From Bacillus sp. ISL-51 (GTDB lineage: Bacteria; Bacillota; Bacilli; Bacillales; Bacillaceae): a stretch of 64,000 nucleotides of DNA. The notes below the pieces were generated by a model, which was given only the letters and a program-made list of their open reading frames with translations, ran no database searches and had not been told where the DNA came from. Shown here piece after piece: positions 48,915 to 58,053 of the stretch. The stretch is taken from the NCBI RefSeq assembly GCF_018613535.1, contig NZ_JAGGQB010000012.1, forward strand, positions 177,933 through 241,932, in the 5' to 3' direction. Made by a program: the position numbers and the translations under genes. Within the stretch, counting starts at the first letter, position 1. Each line of letters opens with the position of its first letter.

Positions 48915-50264
48915 TTATAGGTCTTTGTATACAGGTTCTGCACTTTTCAGCTTTTCTATTTTCTCTTCTTTCCCGTCGTCCGCATTGATAAACATTTGAT
49001 ACGTGTCATTCCCTATGGTGCCGAGGATTTCGTAGCACAGTACTTCCTGGCCGAGTTCATTTGTTATTAATGCGAGGCGCGTTTCTCTTACCTCGACATT
49101 CTTATTCAGCTTCGCTTTCGCTTCATCCGCCGATAAAGCCGGAGACGGAATGGTTCTCGTGCGGTGCGCCGCTAAATAATCCCTTGCGGAAAAGCCGACG
49201 ACTTCACCGTCATCCAGCGCAACCTTCATACGGATCGATTCCGGATAGATACGGACATTTTTCTCAACAGGAATAAAAGTGAAAACACCGATATTATTAT
49301 ATTGCGCGCTTTCGTCAATTTCGATGGCTTTCGTTTCATAGCCGTTTTTCTTTAAAAATGCGATTGCCCGATTTGATGCTTCATTGAGGCTGATCTTTTG
49401 CTTTTTCACGGCCCGGTTTTGAATTAAATAAACCGGATGGCCGCCTTTTTGCGTAATATCCATATAGATCTTAGATGTATGATCCGCGTCGTTCATACGG
49501 ATGCTGTATACATCCCGGTTCGTTTTTCTGCCGCTTTTGACCACTTTAATGGAATAATTATGATCAGGCGCAAACCGTTCCGCGATCTTTATCGCTTCTT
49601 TTTCGGTAATTTGTTTTCCCTGCAGATGGTTAAAACCCTTTTGCGCTGTTTTTGCGCTTGTAAATGCAGGGCCGAAATTGCCTTCCGAATAGGCGCTTAC
49701 ATTTTTCTCGACTGTTTTAAAGCTGTTGATAATAGTATTGTCACTCTGTTTTCTGTCAGATGCGAGCGCCATTTCAACATCCATCCACCGCAGATTTTTG
49801 CTCATCACGAGGTGCTGAACGCTGCGCAGTTCGTTTTGAATGTTCTCCGCCCGTTTATAAAGGCTGTTTAATGCCGTATACTCTTTTTTATCGAGCGGCT
49901 TTTGGTCTAAATCTCTGACTGATGTTTTATAGCTGAAATCTCCTATATTGGATAAAAACTCCTCCGTCTTATTAAAAGGCATTAGAGTAAGCGGGAGCTG
50001 GCTCACATTGTTATGGGCCGCTGATGAAATCCGCCACACATCAATCAGCGCCGGTGACAGAGATTTTTTGCTGTTCATGGCCAGCGTCGTCCCGATTTTA
50101 TCGTGAAGCTGGTCAACATGATACGTTAATTCATGAAAAGCCCTCTGATAATTGTTTTCAGCATGCAAAAGGACGGCATCCTTTTCCTGATGCTCTTTAT
50201 ATCCCCAATAGCCGGTTGCGGCAATGGCGACTCCGAGAACAGCGATGATGATTCCTCTGATCAT
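48915..50264 (-). CDS. ypeB: YpeB, SleB partner in spore germination
   Basis: This 449-residue protein has an N-terminal membrane anchor (MIRGIIIAVLGVAIAATGYWGY), a helical region, and PepSY-like domains in the C-terminal half (GKQITEKEAIKIAERF and NKNVEVRETRLALI). It is needed for localisation and stability of the cortex-lytic enzyme SleB. The start at 50264 has GAGGTGTTAAAT; a GTG upstream overlaps that site. It follows sleB by 27 bp, so they form one operon. Confidence 0.95.
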   Translation of the reverse strand: MIRGIIIAVLGVAIAATGYWGYKEHQEKDAVLLHAENNYQRAFHELTYHVDQLHDKIGTTLAMNSKKSLSPALIDVWRISSAAHNNVSQLPLTLMPFNKTEEFLSNIGDFSYKTSVRDLDQKPLDKKEYTALNSLYKRAENIQNELRSVQHLVMSKNLRWMDVEMALASDRKQSDNTIINSFKTVEKNVSAYSEGNFGPAFTSAKTAQKGFNHLQGKQITEKEAIKIAERFAPDHNYSIKVVKSGRKTNRDVYSIRMNDADHTSKIYMDITQKGGHPVYLIQNRAVKKQKISLNEASNRAIAFLKKNGYETKAIEIDESAQYNNIGVFTFIPVEKNVRIYPESIRMKVALDDGEVVGFSARDYLAAHRTRTIPSPALSADEAKAKLNKNVEVRETRLALITNELGQEVLCYEILGTIGNDTYQMFINADDGKEEKIEKLKSAEPVYKDL

Positions 50265-50291
50265 ATTTAACACCTCTTTTTATGCGTTCTT

Positions 50292-51167
50292 TTACTCACA
50301 GAAAATGTGCTTACCGATTCTCTTAATCTGCGGGCGGCCCCATATCCATGCGCTGGTCGCCGTGTCAGGATTGAAATAGTATAACGCGTTTTCGGAAGGG
50401 TCCCAGCCATTAATTGCGTCAAGCACCGCTTCTTTCGCTCTTTCATTCGGCTGCAGATAAATTTGTCCGTCAGCAACGGCTGTAAAAGCAAGCGGTTCAA
50501 AAATAACGCCTGCCACCGTATTCGGAAATAACGGGCTTTTGATCCGGTTTAAGATGACCGCGGCAATGGCGACCTGCCCTTCAAAAGGCTCACCACGCGC
50601 TTCTCCGTACACGGCTTGCGCCAGCAGATTAACTTCATTGTTTGAAAAACCGCCGGGCATATTGGCTGCAGTCGTATTCTGTTTTTTAGACGCCTGTGTT
50701 TGGCCGCCTGTTTTGTTTTGCGGTTTTGGAGCAGGCTGTTTTTTTCCAGCCGGCTGTTGGGCGGCTGCTGACGGTTTTGTTTGATTTTTTAACGGAATGC
50801 CGCCGTAATGTGTGAACGTATTTCCTTTCTGAATCTGCTCCATGACATATTCACGATAATACTTTGATTTCGAGATCAAGGTCTGTTTTGTTTTTGCTCC
50901 GACCAGGCCGTCAACCGGCTTCATTCCGAATTTCTCCTGGAAGTTCCGCACGGCCCAATATGTGCTCCAGCCGTAAACCCCGTCGATTTTCCCGCTGTAA
51001 AATCCGTTATATTGAAGACGAGCCTGTAATTCTATAACATCATCCCCCGTCGCTCCTCTTTGAATCACTTGATTTGAAAACGCATAGGCCGTTTCATGAT
51101 TGAAGAAAGCGGTGATAACAAAGGAATAAAGAATGAGACATGCCATAAACGCTCCTTTGGACTTCAT
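50292..51167 (-). CDS. sleB: Spore cortex-lytic enzyme SleB
   Basis: This 291-residue lytic transglycosylase degrades cortex peptidoglycan at germination. A signal peptide (about 1-29, ending AYAFS) is followed by a peptidoglycan-binding repeat (GATGDDVIELQARLQ to TKQTLI). A Gln/Lys/Pro-rich linker follows, and then a Hydrolase_2 domain with AQAVYGEARGEPFEGQVAIAAVILNRI containing the catalytic glutamate. The ATG follows GTAGGAGGCTTGAAAAG. Sigma-G control is expected. A GTATA...CAATACG pair upstream resembles it only loosely. Confidence 0.95.
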   Translation of the reverse strand: MKSKGAFMACLILYSFVITAFFNHETAYAFSNQVIQRGATGDDVIELQARLQYNGFYSGKIDGVYGWSTYWAVRNFQEKFGMKPVDGLVGAKTKQTLISKSKYYREYVMEQIQKGNTFTHYGGIPLKNQTKPSAAAQQPAGKKQPAPKPQNKTGGQTQASKKQNTTAANMPGGFSNNEVNLLAQAVYGEARGEPFEGQVAIAAVILNRIKSPLFPNTVAGVIFEPLAFTAVADGQIYLQPNERAKEAVLDAINGWDPSENALYYFNPDTATSAWIWGRPQIKRIGKHIFCE

Positions 51168-51266
51168 CTTTTCAAGCCTCCTACAGCAAAATTTAAAGTG
51201 TAACCGTATTGTCTGTCACGCGGTTATTTTTATACACCGTTTCCTTCTTATCCCTTACCGGAACAT

Positions 51267-51302
51267 AAAAAAGAAACCGCACGGCATTGCGCGGTTTCTT
51301 TA
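51267..51302 (-). terminator. Terminator of prsW
   Basis: A 10-bp stem AAGAAACCGC / GCGGTTTCTT followed by TTTTTATG, overlapping the prsW stop. Confidence 0.88.
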
Positions 51303-51956
51303 TACTTGGATCATATTAACGGAACGGGCTTTTTTTGCCTTCCGTAAACCGAACCACCATAAAAACAGCATAAACGGAATCATATAATACCCCCAATGAC
51401 GCAGGGCGGTCAGAATAAAATCGTAAGACCCGTGCAGGCATGAAGGCACAAACAGCGAGATCAGCAGCCACTTGGCACGGGCTTTTTTTTGCGAAAAACG
51501 CGCTTTTCCAAGATAAAAGCCCATAATGACTCCGATAAGCGCATGACAGGAGACCGGCAACAGCGCCCTGATGAAAGCATGCTCAACTCCATGGCCGAAT
51601 AAATAAAGAATATTTTCAAGGGTGGCAAAGCCCAGAGACACACTGGCTCCGTAAACGATACCGTCGTAATGCTCATCAAAATGGGCGTGCGGATACACAC
51701 TGACCATCAGAATAAACCATTTAACCGATTCTTCCAAGAAACCTGAAGACAAAAACGAAACAAAAAAGCTCCCTTCCCCTATATGTTCTTTTTCGAGGAC
51801 ATATTGGATAAACATGGTCGGAAAAACAAGAACGACTCCAAGAAAAAAAGACCTCAGCACCATATGTACGGGTTCATTGTCATACTGATCTTTTAGATAA
51901 AAATAGCTTAACAGCGCAATGCCGGGAGCAATTCCTGCAGAGATGATTGCAAACAT
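51300..51956 (-). CDS. prsW: Site-1 protease PrsW (cleaves anti-sigma factor RsiW)
   Basis: This 218-residue polytopic membrane protease starts the proteolysis of RsiW that frees sigma-W under envelope stress. The required glutamates are E75 and E76 in [18 protein letters not shown], the histidine of [10 protein letters not shown] and CLHGSYDF complete the conserved metal-protease-like motifs. About eight hydrophobic segments are visible. It is a single gene with its own terminator. sigW-rsiW itself is not in this window. Confidence 0.94.
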   Translation of the reverse strand: MFAIISAGIAPGIALLSYFYLKDQYDNEPVHMVLRSFFLGVVLVFPTMFIQYVLEKEHIGEGSFFVSFLSSGFLEESVKWFILMVSVYPHAHFDEHYDGIVYGASVSLGFATLENILYLFGHGVEHAFIRALLPVSCHALIGVIMGFYLGKARFSQKKARAKWLLISLFVPSCLHGSYDFILTALRHWGYYMIPFMLFLWWFGLRKAKKARSVNMIQV

Positions 51957-52030
51957 CAGGCAACCTCTTTCCTTTAAATTCCTAAATCTATCGTACCATG
52001 TTGCGCTCTATTTTACATCTTCCATTTTCT

Positions 52031-52061
52031 AAAAAAAGAGCATATGAATGATCATATGCTC
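52031..52061 (-). terminator. Terminator of bdr
   Basis: GAGCATATG-ATCATT-CATATGCTC followed by seven Ts, overlapping the bdr stop. Confidence 0.85.
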
Positions 52062-53035
52062 TGGATACCGAGTCTTTTTGAAATTTCCGCCGCGATCAAG
52101 CCGCCGTGAAAACGTCCGTTTTCAATAAAAATTTCATTGGCGTTATTTCCCGCCGCAATGACTCCGGCAATAAAAACACCGTCGACATTTGTTTCCATCG
52201 TCTCTTCGCGGAAAAACGGACGGCCTGACTCCTCGTCTATCCGTACGCCGATCTTTTTAAGAAAACCGTGATCGGGATGATAACCCGTCATGGCAAATAC
52301 GAAATCATTTTTCAGCCGGACCGTTTCATTTCGGCCGGATCGGAAAATGATTTCATCTTCCGTTACTTCTTCCAGACAGGCGCCGAACTCCATACGGATT
52401 GTGCCGTTTCTGACAAGGGCTTCAAATTCGGGTAAGATCCACGGCTTGATGCTTGGGGAATACTCGTTTCCTCTGTAAAGCACCGTCACGCGCGCGCCGG
52501 ACTTCACCAGCTCCAAAGCGGCATCCACACTTGAATTTTTTCCGCCGATCACGGCAACGTCTTTATCAAAATACGGGTGGCCTTCTTTAAAGTAATGAAA
52601 AACCTTAGGGAGCTCTTCACCCGGAATGTTCATATAATTCGGATGATCATAATATCCTGTCGCAATAATACAAAATGGGGTGAGATAACGGTCTTTTGAC
52701 GTTTCTACGAGAAAGCGGCCGTCTTCCTGTTTTGTGACGCGCTCAACTTTTTCGAATGCGTTTACCCGCAGCTCTTTTCTTCTGGCAACCTCTCTGTAGT
52801 ACGAGAGAGCCTGAATTCTGACCGGTTTTCTGTTTTCAGTAATAAAGGCCACGTCACCGATTTCCAGTTTTTCGCTTGAACTGAAAAAGGTTTGGTGTGT
52901 CGGATAGTTATAAATGCTGTTTACGACATTTCCTTTTTCGATGACAAGGGCATTTATGCCAATTTGCTTCAGATGTATAGCCGCTGATAATCCGCAAGGA
53001 CCTCCGCCTATTATAATTGCTTTTTCTTCTGTCAT
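52052..53035 (-). CDS. bdr: Bacillithiol disulfide reductase Bdr (YpdA)
   Basis: This 327-residue FAD/NADPH oxidoreductase reduces oxidised bacillithiol. GGGPCGLSAAIHL has the dinucleotide-binding glycines and the conserved Cys14 known as the active residue. The second GxGxxS-type site VIGGKNSSVDAALEL binds NADPH. IIATGYYDHP and the C-terminal FIAGVIAAGNNANEIF are family traits. The start at 53035 follows AGGAG; a TTG three codons upstream is less likely. It complements bshA and bshB1 at 8-10 kb. Confidence 0.94.
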   Translation of the reverse strand: MTEEKAIIIGGGPCGLSAAIHLKQIGINALVIEKGNVVNSIYNYPTHQTFFSSSEKLEIGDVAFITENRKPVRIQALSYYREVARRKELRVNAFEKVERVTKQEDGRFLVETSKDRYLTPFCIIATGYYDHPNYMNIPGEELPKVFHYFKEGHPYFDKDVAVIGGKNSSVDAALELVKSGARVTVLYRGNEYSPSIKPWILPEFEALVRNGTIRMEFGACLEEVTEDEIIFRSGRNETVRLKNDFVFAMTGYHPDHGFLKKIGVRIDEESGRPFFREETMETNVDGVFIAGVIAAGNNANEIFIENGRFHGGLIAAEISKRLGIQSI

Positions 53036-53085
53036 GTCCTTCAACTCCTGCGATTGGCATTTCCATCAATTGTTTCCACTCATAT

Positions 53086-53119
53086 AAAAAATCTCCTATA
53101 CAATCATAGGAGATTTTTT
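53086..53119 (-). terminator. Terminator of gudB
   Basis: A 14-bp stem AAAAAATCTCCTAT / ATAGGAGATTTTTT with a loop of six, between gudB and bdr. Confidence 0.9.
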
Positions 53120-53140
53120 ATGTTTATGCAAACAATTGGT

Positions 53141-54415
53141 TTATATCCAGCCTCTGAAACGTGAAGCCTCGGCCATTTTCCGCACGCCGACCATGTAAGC
53201 CGCGAGCCTCATGTCGATTCGGCGGTTCTGCGCCATTTCATAAATATTATTAAATGATTTAACCATCATGTTTACCAATTTTTCTTCTACTTCTTCTTCA
53301 CTCCAGTAGAAGCCTTGGTTATTTTGCACCCATTCGAAATAAGAAACTGTTACGCCGCCGGCGCTTGCCAAAACATCCGGAACAAGCAGCGTCCCTTTGT
53401 CTGTAAGGATTTTTGTTCCTTCCAGCGTCGTCGGTCCGTTTGCCGCCTCCACAACAATTTTCGCTTTAATGCGGTCAGCGTTTTCTTCAGTAATTTGGTT
53501 TTCAATCGCCGCCGGGACAAGGATATCACAGTCCAGTTCAAGCAGCTCTTGGTTCGTAATGGTGTCATTGAAAAGCTTCGTCACTGTCCCGAAGCTGTCC
53601 CTGCGGTCAAGCAGATAATCAATATCAAGACCGTCCGGATCGTAAAGACCTCCGTACGCATCAGAAATTCCGACAACTTTCGCACCGGCGTCATGCATAA
53701 ATTTAGCCAAATAGCTGCCCGCGTTCCCGAAACCTTGAACGACGACGCGCGCGTCTTGAATATCAAGACCTTTTTTCTTGGCCGCTTCTTTTATACAAAT
53801 CGTTACGCCTTTTGCCGTAGCTGATTCCCTGCCGTGGGAACCCCCAAGGACAAGCGGTTTTCCCGTAATAAAGCCGGGTGAGTTAAATTCATCAATTCTT
53901 GAATATTCATCCATCATCCAAGCCATAATCTGCGAGTTTGTAAATACATCAGGTGCCGGAACATCTTTTGTCGGTCCGACAATCTGGCTGATTGCTCTGA
54001 CATACCCTCTGCTCAGCCTTTCAAGCTCTCTGAATGACATATTTCTCGGATCACAAACAATTCCGCCTTTACCACCGCCATAAGGAAGATCAATAATTCC
54101 GCATTTTAAACTCATCCAAATGGAAAGTGCTTTCACCTCTTTTTCCGTTACATTCGGGTGAAAACGAATACCGCCTTTTGTCGGACCGACGGAGTCATTG
54201 TGCTGTGCACGATAGCCTGTAAATATTTTTACAGATCCGTCATCCATCCGAACCGGAATTTTAACCGTTAACAATCTGAGCGGCTCTTTCAGCAGTTCAT
54301 ACACTTCCTCTGGATACCCCAATTTTTCCAGCGCTTTATGTATTACGGTTTGGGTTGATTTTAATACATCATGTTTGTCTTCATCATTATGACCGGTGAA
54401 TCGATCGGCTGCCAT
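53141..54415 (-). CDS. gudB: Glutamate dehydrogenase GudB, active form
   Basis: This 424-residue NAD-dependent catabolic enzyme deaminates glutamate to 2-oxoglutarate. PTKGGIRFHPNV, LPYGGGKGGI (catalytic lysine region) and the Rossmann loop VVQGFGNAGSYLA are intact. The segment TEKEVKALSIW (91-100) has a single VKA unit. The laboratory strain B. subtilis 168 carries a duplication here that inactivates the enzyme. This copy should therefore be active and stable. It has its own terminator. Confidence 0.95.
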   Translation of the reverse strand: MAADRFTGHNDEDKHDVLKSTQTVIHKALEKLGYPEEVYELLKEPLRLLTVKIPVRMDDGSVKIFTGYRAQHNDSVGPTKGGIRFHPNVTEKEVKALSIWMSLKCGIIDLPYGGGKGGIVCDPRNMSFRELERLSRGYVRAISQIVGPTKDVPAPDVFTNSQIMAWMMDEYSRIDEFNSPGFITGKPLVLGGSHGRESATAKGVTICIKEAAKKKGLDIQDARVVVQGFGNAGSYLAKFMHDAGAKVVGISDAYGGLYDPDGLDIDYLLDRRDSFGTVTKLFNDTITNQELLELDCDILVPAAIENQITEENADRIKAKIVVEAANGPTTLEGTKILTDKGTLLVPDVLASAGGVTVSYFEWVQNNQGFYWSEEEVEEKLVNMMVKSFNNIYEMAQNRRIDMRLAAYMVGVRKMAEASRFRGWI

Positions 54416-54531
54416 TTGAGTTAACCTCCTAAAATCTTATGTTTCTCTCATGCTCCCTTTCAGTGAATAGTATACACCTTCATATTGGCTGTGCATAGAA
54501 GAAAGACAATGATTTTTCCAATATTTCGCTT

Positions 54532-54563
54532 AAAAAAAACGGCCGCTGGAAACAGCAGCCGTT
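54532..54563 (-). terminator. Terminator of mecB
   Basis: AACGGC-T-GCTG...CAGC-G-GCCGTT followed by TTTTTTT. Confidence 0.85.
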
Positions 54564-54575
54564 ACATATACGTTT

Positions 54576-55160
54576 TTACGAAAAATGAGCTTGGATGGTC
54601 TCCACTGCATTTCCGTCCATAATCAGTTTTCCGTATTCGTGAAGCCTGTAAATCGTCAGGGTCGCCGGATGCCCGTATTCGGCTAAAACCGCGACGACGC
54701 CTTCGGCAGATTGGGAGCCGAGGTCTTCAAGGCTTACATAATACTGGTCCTCATAGTGATAGACGGTGCCGCCGGTAATACCGATGCGATGCAGGCTGCC
54801 GGCAAGCTGAATAATATCTTCAAAGGAATGAAATTGATAAATAATATCTGCGCTTTCGTCAAGTTTGACCTGCATCTCGATATAATCATCATCGTATTCG
54901 TCGTCTTCTGCCTCCGCGTCATGATTTTTCGTCACAATCACAACCATGCCTTGTGCCTGAAGAGAATACACTTCAACCGCGATCGGACCATTCGCTTCAA
55001 AGCCGAGCTCTGTATTTGCTTCATTCATCATATCTTTAAATAACTGGTGGACTTTAAAAGAGTCCTTCCAGAGGTCTTCTTTTGTCAGTCCCCGATCCGT
55101 GAGATCGTCGAGGGTCAAAAAGATTTTAATCTTATTATAATTCAGACGCTCAAGCCGCAT
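54576..55160 (-). CDS. mecB: Adaptor protein MecB (YpbH), MecA paralogue
   Basis: This 194-residue adaptor for the ClpC protease starts MRLERLNYNKIKIFLTLDDL, the substrate-binding N-domain. An acidic linker (HDAEAEDDEYDDDY) follows, and then the C-terminal ClpC-binding domain (IIYQFHSFEDIIQLAGSL to YGKLIMDG). The same two-domain plan is seen in MecA. The start at 55160 follows GGCAGGAGGGAACATT. Paralogue status is inferred from the shorter acidic linker and gene order. Confidence 0.92.
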   Translation of the reverse strand: MRLERLNYNKIKIFLTLDDLTDRGLTKEDLWKDSFKVHQLFKDMMNEANTELGFEANGPIAVEVYSLQAQGMVVIVTKNHDAEAEDDEYDDDYIEMQVKLDESADIIYQFHSFEDIIQLAGSLHRIGITGGTVYHYEDQYYVSLEDLGSQSAEGVVAVLAEYGHPATLTIYRLHEYGKLIMDGNAVETIQAHFS

Positions 55161-55309
55161 AATGTTCCCTCCTGCCTCTTCTTGCACACAAATCATATAA
55201 CACAGTATATGAATAAATGAGTCATAGGTTCTTAATTTGTTATCAGTTTACACCGTGTACAGCGGGAAGACAAGCACAATGCCGTTTTTTATCCGCCCGG
55301 CCCCCCGTT

Positions 55310-56098
55310 TTAAGAAAAAGACGCATCGGGGCCGCACAGCCGGACGATGTGTGTCTCAGGTTTCGCTCCGAATCTCAGCGGAACTTTTGTGGTGCCGTAG
55401 CCATTGCTGATCAAATAATGCGCCTGCTTTACAGTGCCTGTTTTGCCTAATTCATACGGTCCGAATTGTCCGAGCCGGATCTGGCCTCCGTGCGTATGGC
55501 CGCTGAAAACGGCGTCAATTCCGTCTGATTCGCTCATTTGCTCGCGGATGTCTGGATTATGACAAAGCAGTACATTCACCCGGTTTTCGTCAATATTTCT
55601 GATCGCAGACCCGTAATCGTCCATCATCATTCTGATGTCATCGACACCGATGATTGTAACTGTCTCTCCTTTATAGGTAAACAAAACAGATTCGTTTCTC
55701 AACGGAATGACCTTGTATGTGTTGAAAATAGAGAGCAGCTTCTGCTGGCTGACTTCGTAATCGTTATTCCCCCATACATAGAACACGGGTGCGAGTCTTG
55801 TAAGCCGCTTGATGTTTTCTTCAATTCTCGCGTAAGGGACTCCGCCCTCAGCTAAATCACCGCCGAGCAATACCACATCAGGCTTATGAGCGGATGCTTC
55901 ATTTAAAAGGCTTTCGTCAATTAAACGTCTGTGCACGTCAGAAATAAAAAAAATTGTGAGCGGCTCCATCCCTTTCATCTTCCGAAGGGTAAAGGTATGT
56001 GTTTTCAGATGACAGCCTTTTGCTGTTTTGTACATGACGGCGGCCATGACAGCAGCCGCTCCTGCCAGTGAGCCAAGAATACCCGCTGCAAGCTTCAT
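55310..56098 (-). CDS. ypbG: Membrane-anchored calcineurin-like phosphoesterase YpbG
   Basis: This 262-residue protein has an N-terminal membrane segment (AAGILGSLAGAAAVMAAVM), which should place the catalytic domain outside. Metal-binding motifs are complete: FFISDVHRR (DxH), LLGGDLAEGG, WGNNDYE, LLCHNP and SGHTHGGQ. The start at 56098 has GGAG nine bases upstream. Substrate unknown; the family includes lipid A/UDP-sugar and nucleotide phosphoesterases. Downstream of ypbF behind a terminator. Confidence 0.88.
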   Translation of the reverse strand: MKLAAGILGSLAGAAAVMAAVMYKTAKGCHLKTHTFTLRKMKGMEPLTIFFISDVHRRLIDESLLNEASAHKPDVVLLGGDLAEGGVPYARIEENIKRLTRLAPVFYVWGNNDYEVSQQKLLSIFNTYKVIPLRNESVLFTYKGETVTIIGVDDIRMMMDDYGSAIRNIDENRVNVLLCHNPDIREQMSESDGIDAVFSGHTHGGQIRLGQFGPYELGKTGTVKQAHYLISNGYGTTKVPLRFGAKPETHIVRLCGPDASFS

Positions 56099-56144
56099 AA
56101 AAGCACTCTCCATTCTGTAAATGTCTCTGATTAGACGGACAAAC

Positions 56145-56182
56145 AAAAAAAGACGTTTCTATCCTTTCCGGAAAACGCCTCA
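56145..56182 (-). terminator. Terminator of ypbF
   Basis: AGGCGTTT ... AAACGTCT followed by TTTTTT, directly after the ypbF stop. Confidence 0.75.
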
Positions 56183-56184
56183 TC

Positions 56185-56643
56185 TTATTTGCTTTCAAAA
56201 TAAAGATTTATATCATACCGATGTTTCATCAGGTGAAAAACAGATTCTCTCGCTCTCCATTTCTCCGGCTGCGGCCACAAATCCGTGCTTTTTTGGATAA
56301 TTTCACATCTCAGCTTATGATATTCTCCCTCAGCTTTTTCTTCCTTTTTTTTAAAATAGTAAGAAGTGCAGTACGCGAAAGCGGAAACCATGATCCAGCA
56401 TAAATAAACTGTATGGCTTAATATCTCTTGCAGAATCAGCTGCGGAGAAGCTTGCGGCGCATTGAAGCTTTTAAAGATGAGCAATACGCACATCAGGGAA
56501 AAACAAACGAGGGAAGTCCACTGCCATCTTCGGCATTGTCTGGCATAATTTTCGTATTTCAATTTTCTTTTGACCAGCGCCTGAAGCATTTGTTTCGTCG
56601 GCCCGTCAACAAATCGGTCTAATTGCTTCCATAATGAATCCAT
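56185..56643 (-). CDS. ypbF: YpbF, protein with two membrane segments
   Basis: This 152-residue protein begins MDSLWKQLDRFVDGPTKQ. Two hydrophobic stretches (TSLVCFSLMCVLLIF and VYLCWIMVSAFAYCTSYYF) are followed by a cytoplasm-type charged tail. The start at 56643 has AAGGTG upstream; a GTG three codons earlier overlaps the site. Known only as YpbF, with no assigned function. It belongs to the ypbBCDEF run. Confidence 0.82.
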   Translation of the reverse strand: MDSLWKQLDRFVDGPTKQMLQALVKRKLKYENYARQCRRWQWTSLVCFSLMCVLLIFKSFNAPQASPQLILQEILSHTVYLCWIMVSAFAYCTSYYFKKKEEKAEGEYHKLRCEIIQKSTDLWPQPEKWRARESVFHLMKHRYDINLYFESK

Positions 56644-56706
56644 GCGCTTCACACCTTGTCCATTTTCATTGGTACACTATATGAACGACGCGGCGAAAAC
56701 ATGCAT

Positions 56707-57474
56707 TTAATCGGATAAAGGAATGCTCAGAACCTGACCGGCATAAACTTCATTTCCGTTTAAACGGTTATAGCTGCGGATTTTTTCCTCACCCGCTCTG
56801 CTTTTGTAATATTTCATAGAAATGCGGTAAAGCGTTTCTTTTTGCTGCACTGTATGTTTTACGACCTGCTGCTCTTTTCGGGTCTCAGGTTCATTCTGCT
56901 TGTTTGTTTCAGCCGTTGCTTCACGGACAGCCGGCGGAGACTGCTGTTTTGTCTCCGCGTATTCGGTGTCTGTAGTTTTTTCCTTTTTTTCTGAAGGTGT
57001 ATCGGTTTTTACTGTATCGGTTTTTTCCGCCGTTTTTTTCGGCGCTGATACATTTTCTTGCTTTTCTTTTTTATCCTCTGCCTTTTTTTCAGGCTTTTCT
57101 AAAAGAGCGGTTTCTGCTGATTCCTTCTGCACGTCCGTTTTTGGGATAACGGCAGGCGCGCTTTCGCTATGGTCTATGAAGACATCTTCATAATCCTTCG
57201 GGTCAAATCTGCTGCTGTTCGTCATATAAAGAAGACCGAAAAAGACACCTATCGTTACTACGATAAACAGCACGGTGAGAAAGGTGAACAGCGGCGTTTT
57301 CGATTTGGTTTTTTCCTTCACCTGTTCTTCCTTTTTTTTACGCTCCTCTTTTACAGATTGTCTTGTCGGGAGGCTGTCTTCAAGATACTCAATTTGTTCA
57401 TCCGCTGCCGCGGCAATCTGCTGCTCGGCACGCAGCTGAGCTTTTTTTCTTTCAACTCTTGACATTTCCGTCAT
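56707..57474 (-). CDS. ypbE: YpbE, membrane-anchored LysM protein
   Basis: This 255-residue protein has a charged cytoplasmic N-terminus (about 1-60), one membrane segment (FLTVLFIVVTIGVFFGLLY), a long Lys/Glu/Thr-rich low-complexity linker, and a C-terminal LysM repeat (VKHTVQQKETLYRISMKYY to AGQVLSIPL). LysM should bind peptidoglycan outside the membrane. The start at 57474 follows AGGAGGGGTTTGC and lies 23 bp inside ypbD. Function unknown. Confidence 0.87.
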   Translation of the reverse strand: MTEMSRVERKKAQLRAEQQIAAAADEQIEYLEDSLPTRQSVKEERKKKEEQVKEKTKSKTPLFTFLTVLFIVVTIGVFFGLLYMTNSSRFDPKDYEDVFIDHSESAPAVIPKTDVQKESAETALLEKPEKKAEDKKEKQENVSAPKKTAEKTDTVKTDTPSEKKEKTTDTEYAETKQQSPPAVREATAETNKQNEPETRKEQQVVKHTVQQKETLYRISMKYYKSRAGEEKIRSYNRLNGNEVYAGQVLSIPLSD

Positions 57475-58039
57475 GCAAACCCCTCCTAACATATTGAAAA
57501 CGGATTTGACAGGCAAATACCGCATCAATAATAAAATGCGCTGTAACCGGAACGAATAAATTGCCGGTCCATTCATAGATAAGCCCCAGCATCAAGCTGA
57601 TACCTGTTACCATGATAAATAGCAGCCATTTCGTCAAGTACCTGAAGTGAAGCACGGCAAAAACAAGGCTTGCGGCCCATAAACCGATATGTGTCTGCAA
57701 GACGCCTCTGAATAGAATTTCTTCGGCAAATGCAATCAGAAGCGTCAAAAAAAGCAGATGAGGCACCGGCCTGTTCCGAAAAAGCAATTCGTTAATCCCC
57801 CCGTCATCATATAAATGACGCGGACACCACTTCATCACCGCCATATCAGTAAAAATGACAAAGACGGCAAGAGGCACACCGTACCATATGATATATTCGT
57901 CCCTTATATTCCACAGCTTGAAAAAATCGTGAAAATCCTCAAAAAAGAAAAAGCCTGTCACAGCTGACAAAATCAATATAACGAATTGAGTAAAATACAG
58001 CTGTTTTACAATGTCCCGATCTGTAAGCTGATGGATCAT
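57452..58039 (-). CDS. ypbD: CPBP-family intramembrane glutamic protease YpbD
   Basis: This 195-residue polytopic membrane protein has the three CPBP (Abi/Rce1-type) motifs: AEEILFRGVL (EExxxR), FAVLHF (FxxxH) and HFIIDAVF. About six membrane segments are visible. Members include prenyl-protein processing enzymes and bacteriocin self-immunity proteins. The substrate here is unknown. It lies 14 bp after recS and overlaps ypbE. Confidence 0.88.
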   Translation of the reverse strand: MIHQLTDRDIVKQLYFTQFVILILSAVTGFFFFEDFHDFFKLWNIRDEYIIWYGVPLAVFVIFTDMAVMKWCPRHLYDDGGINELLFRNRPVPHLLFLTLLIAFAEEILFRGVLQTHIGLWAASLVFAVLHFRYLTKWLLFIMVTGISLMLGLIYEWTGNLFVPVTAHFIIDAVFACQIRFQYVRRGLHDGNVKS

Positions 58040-58053
58040 TTCGCGTTGCCGTC

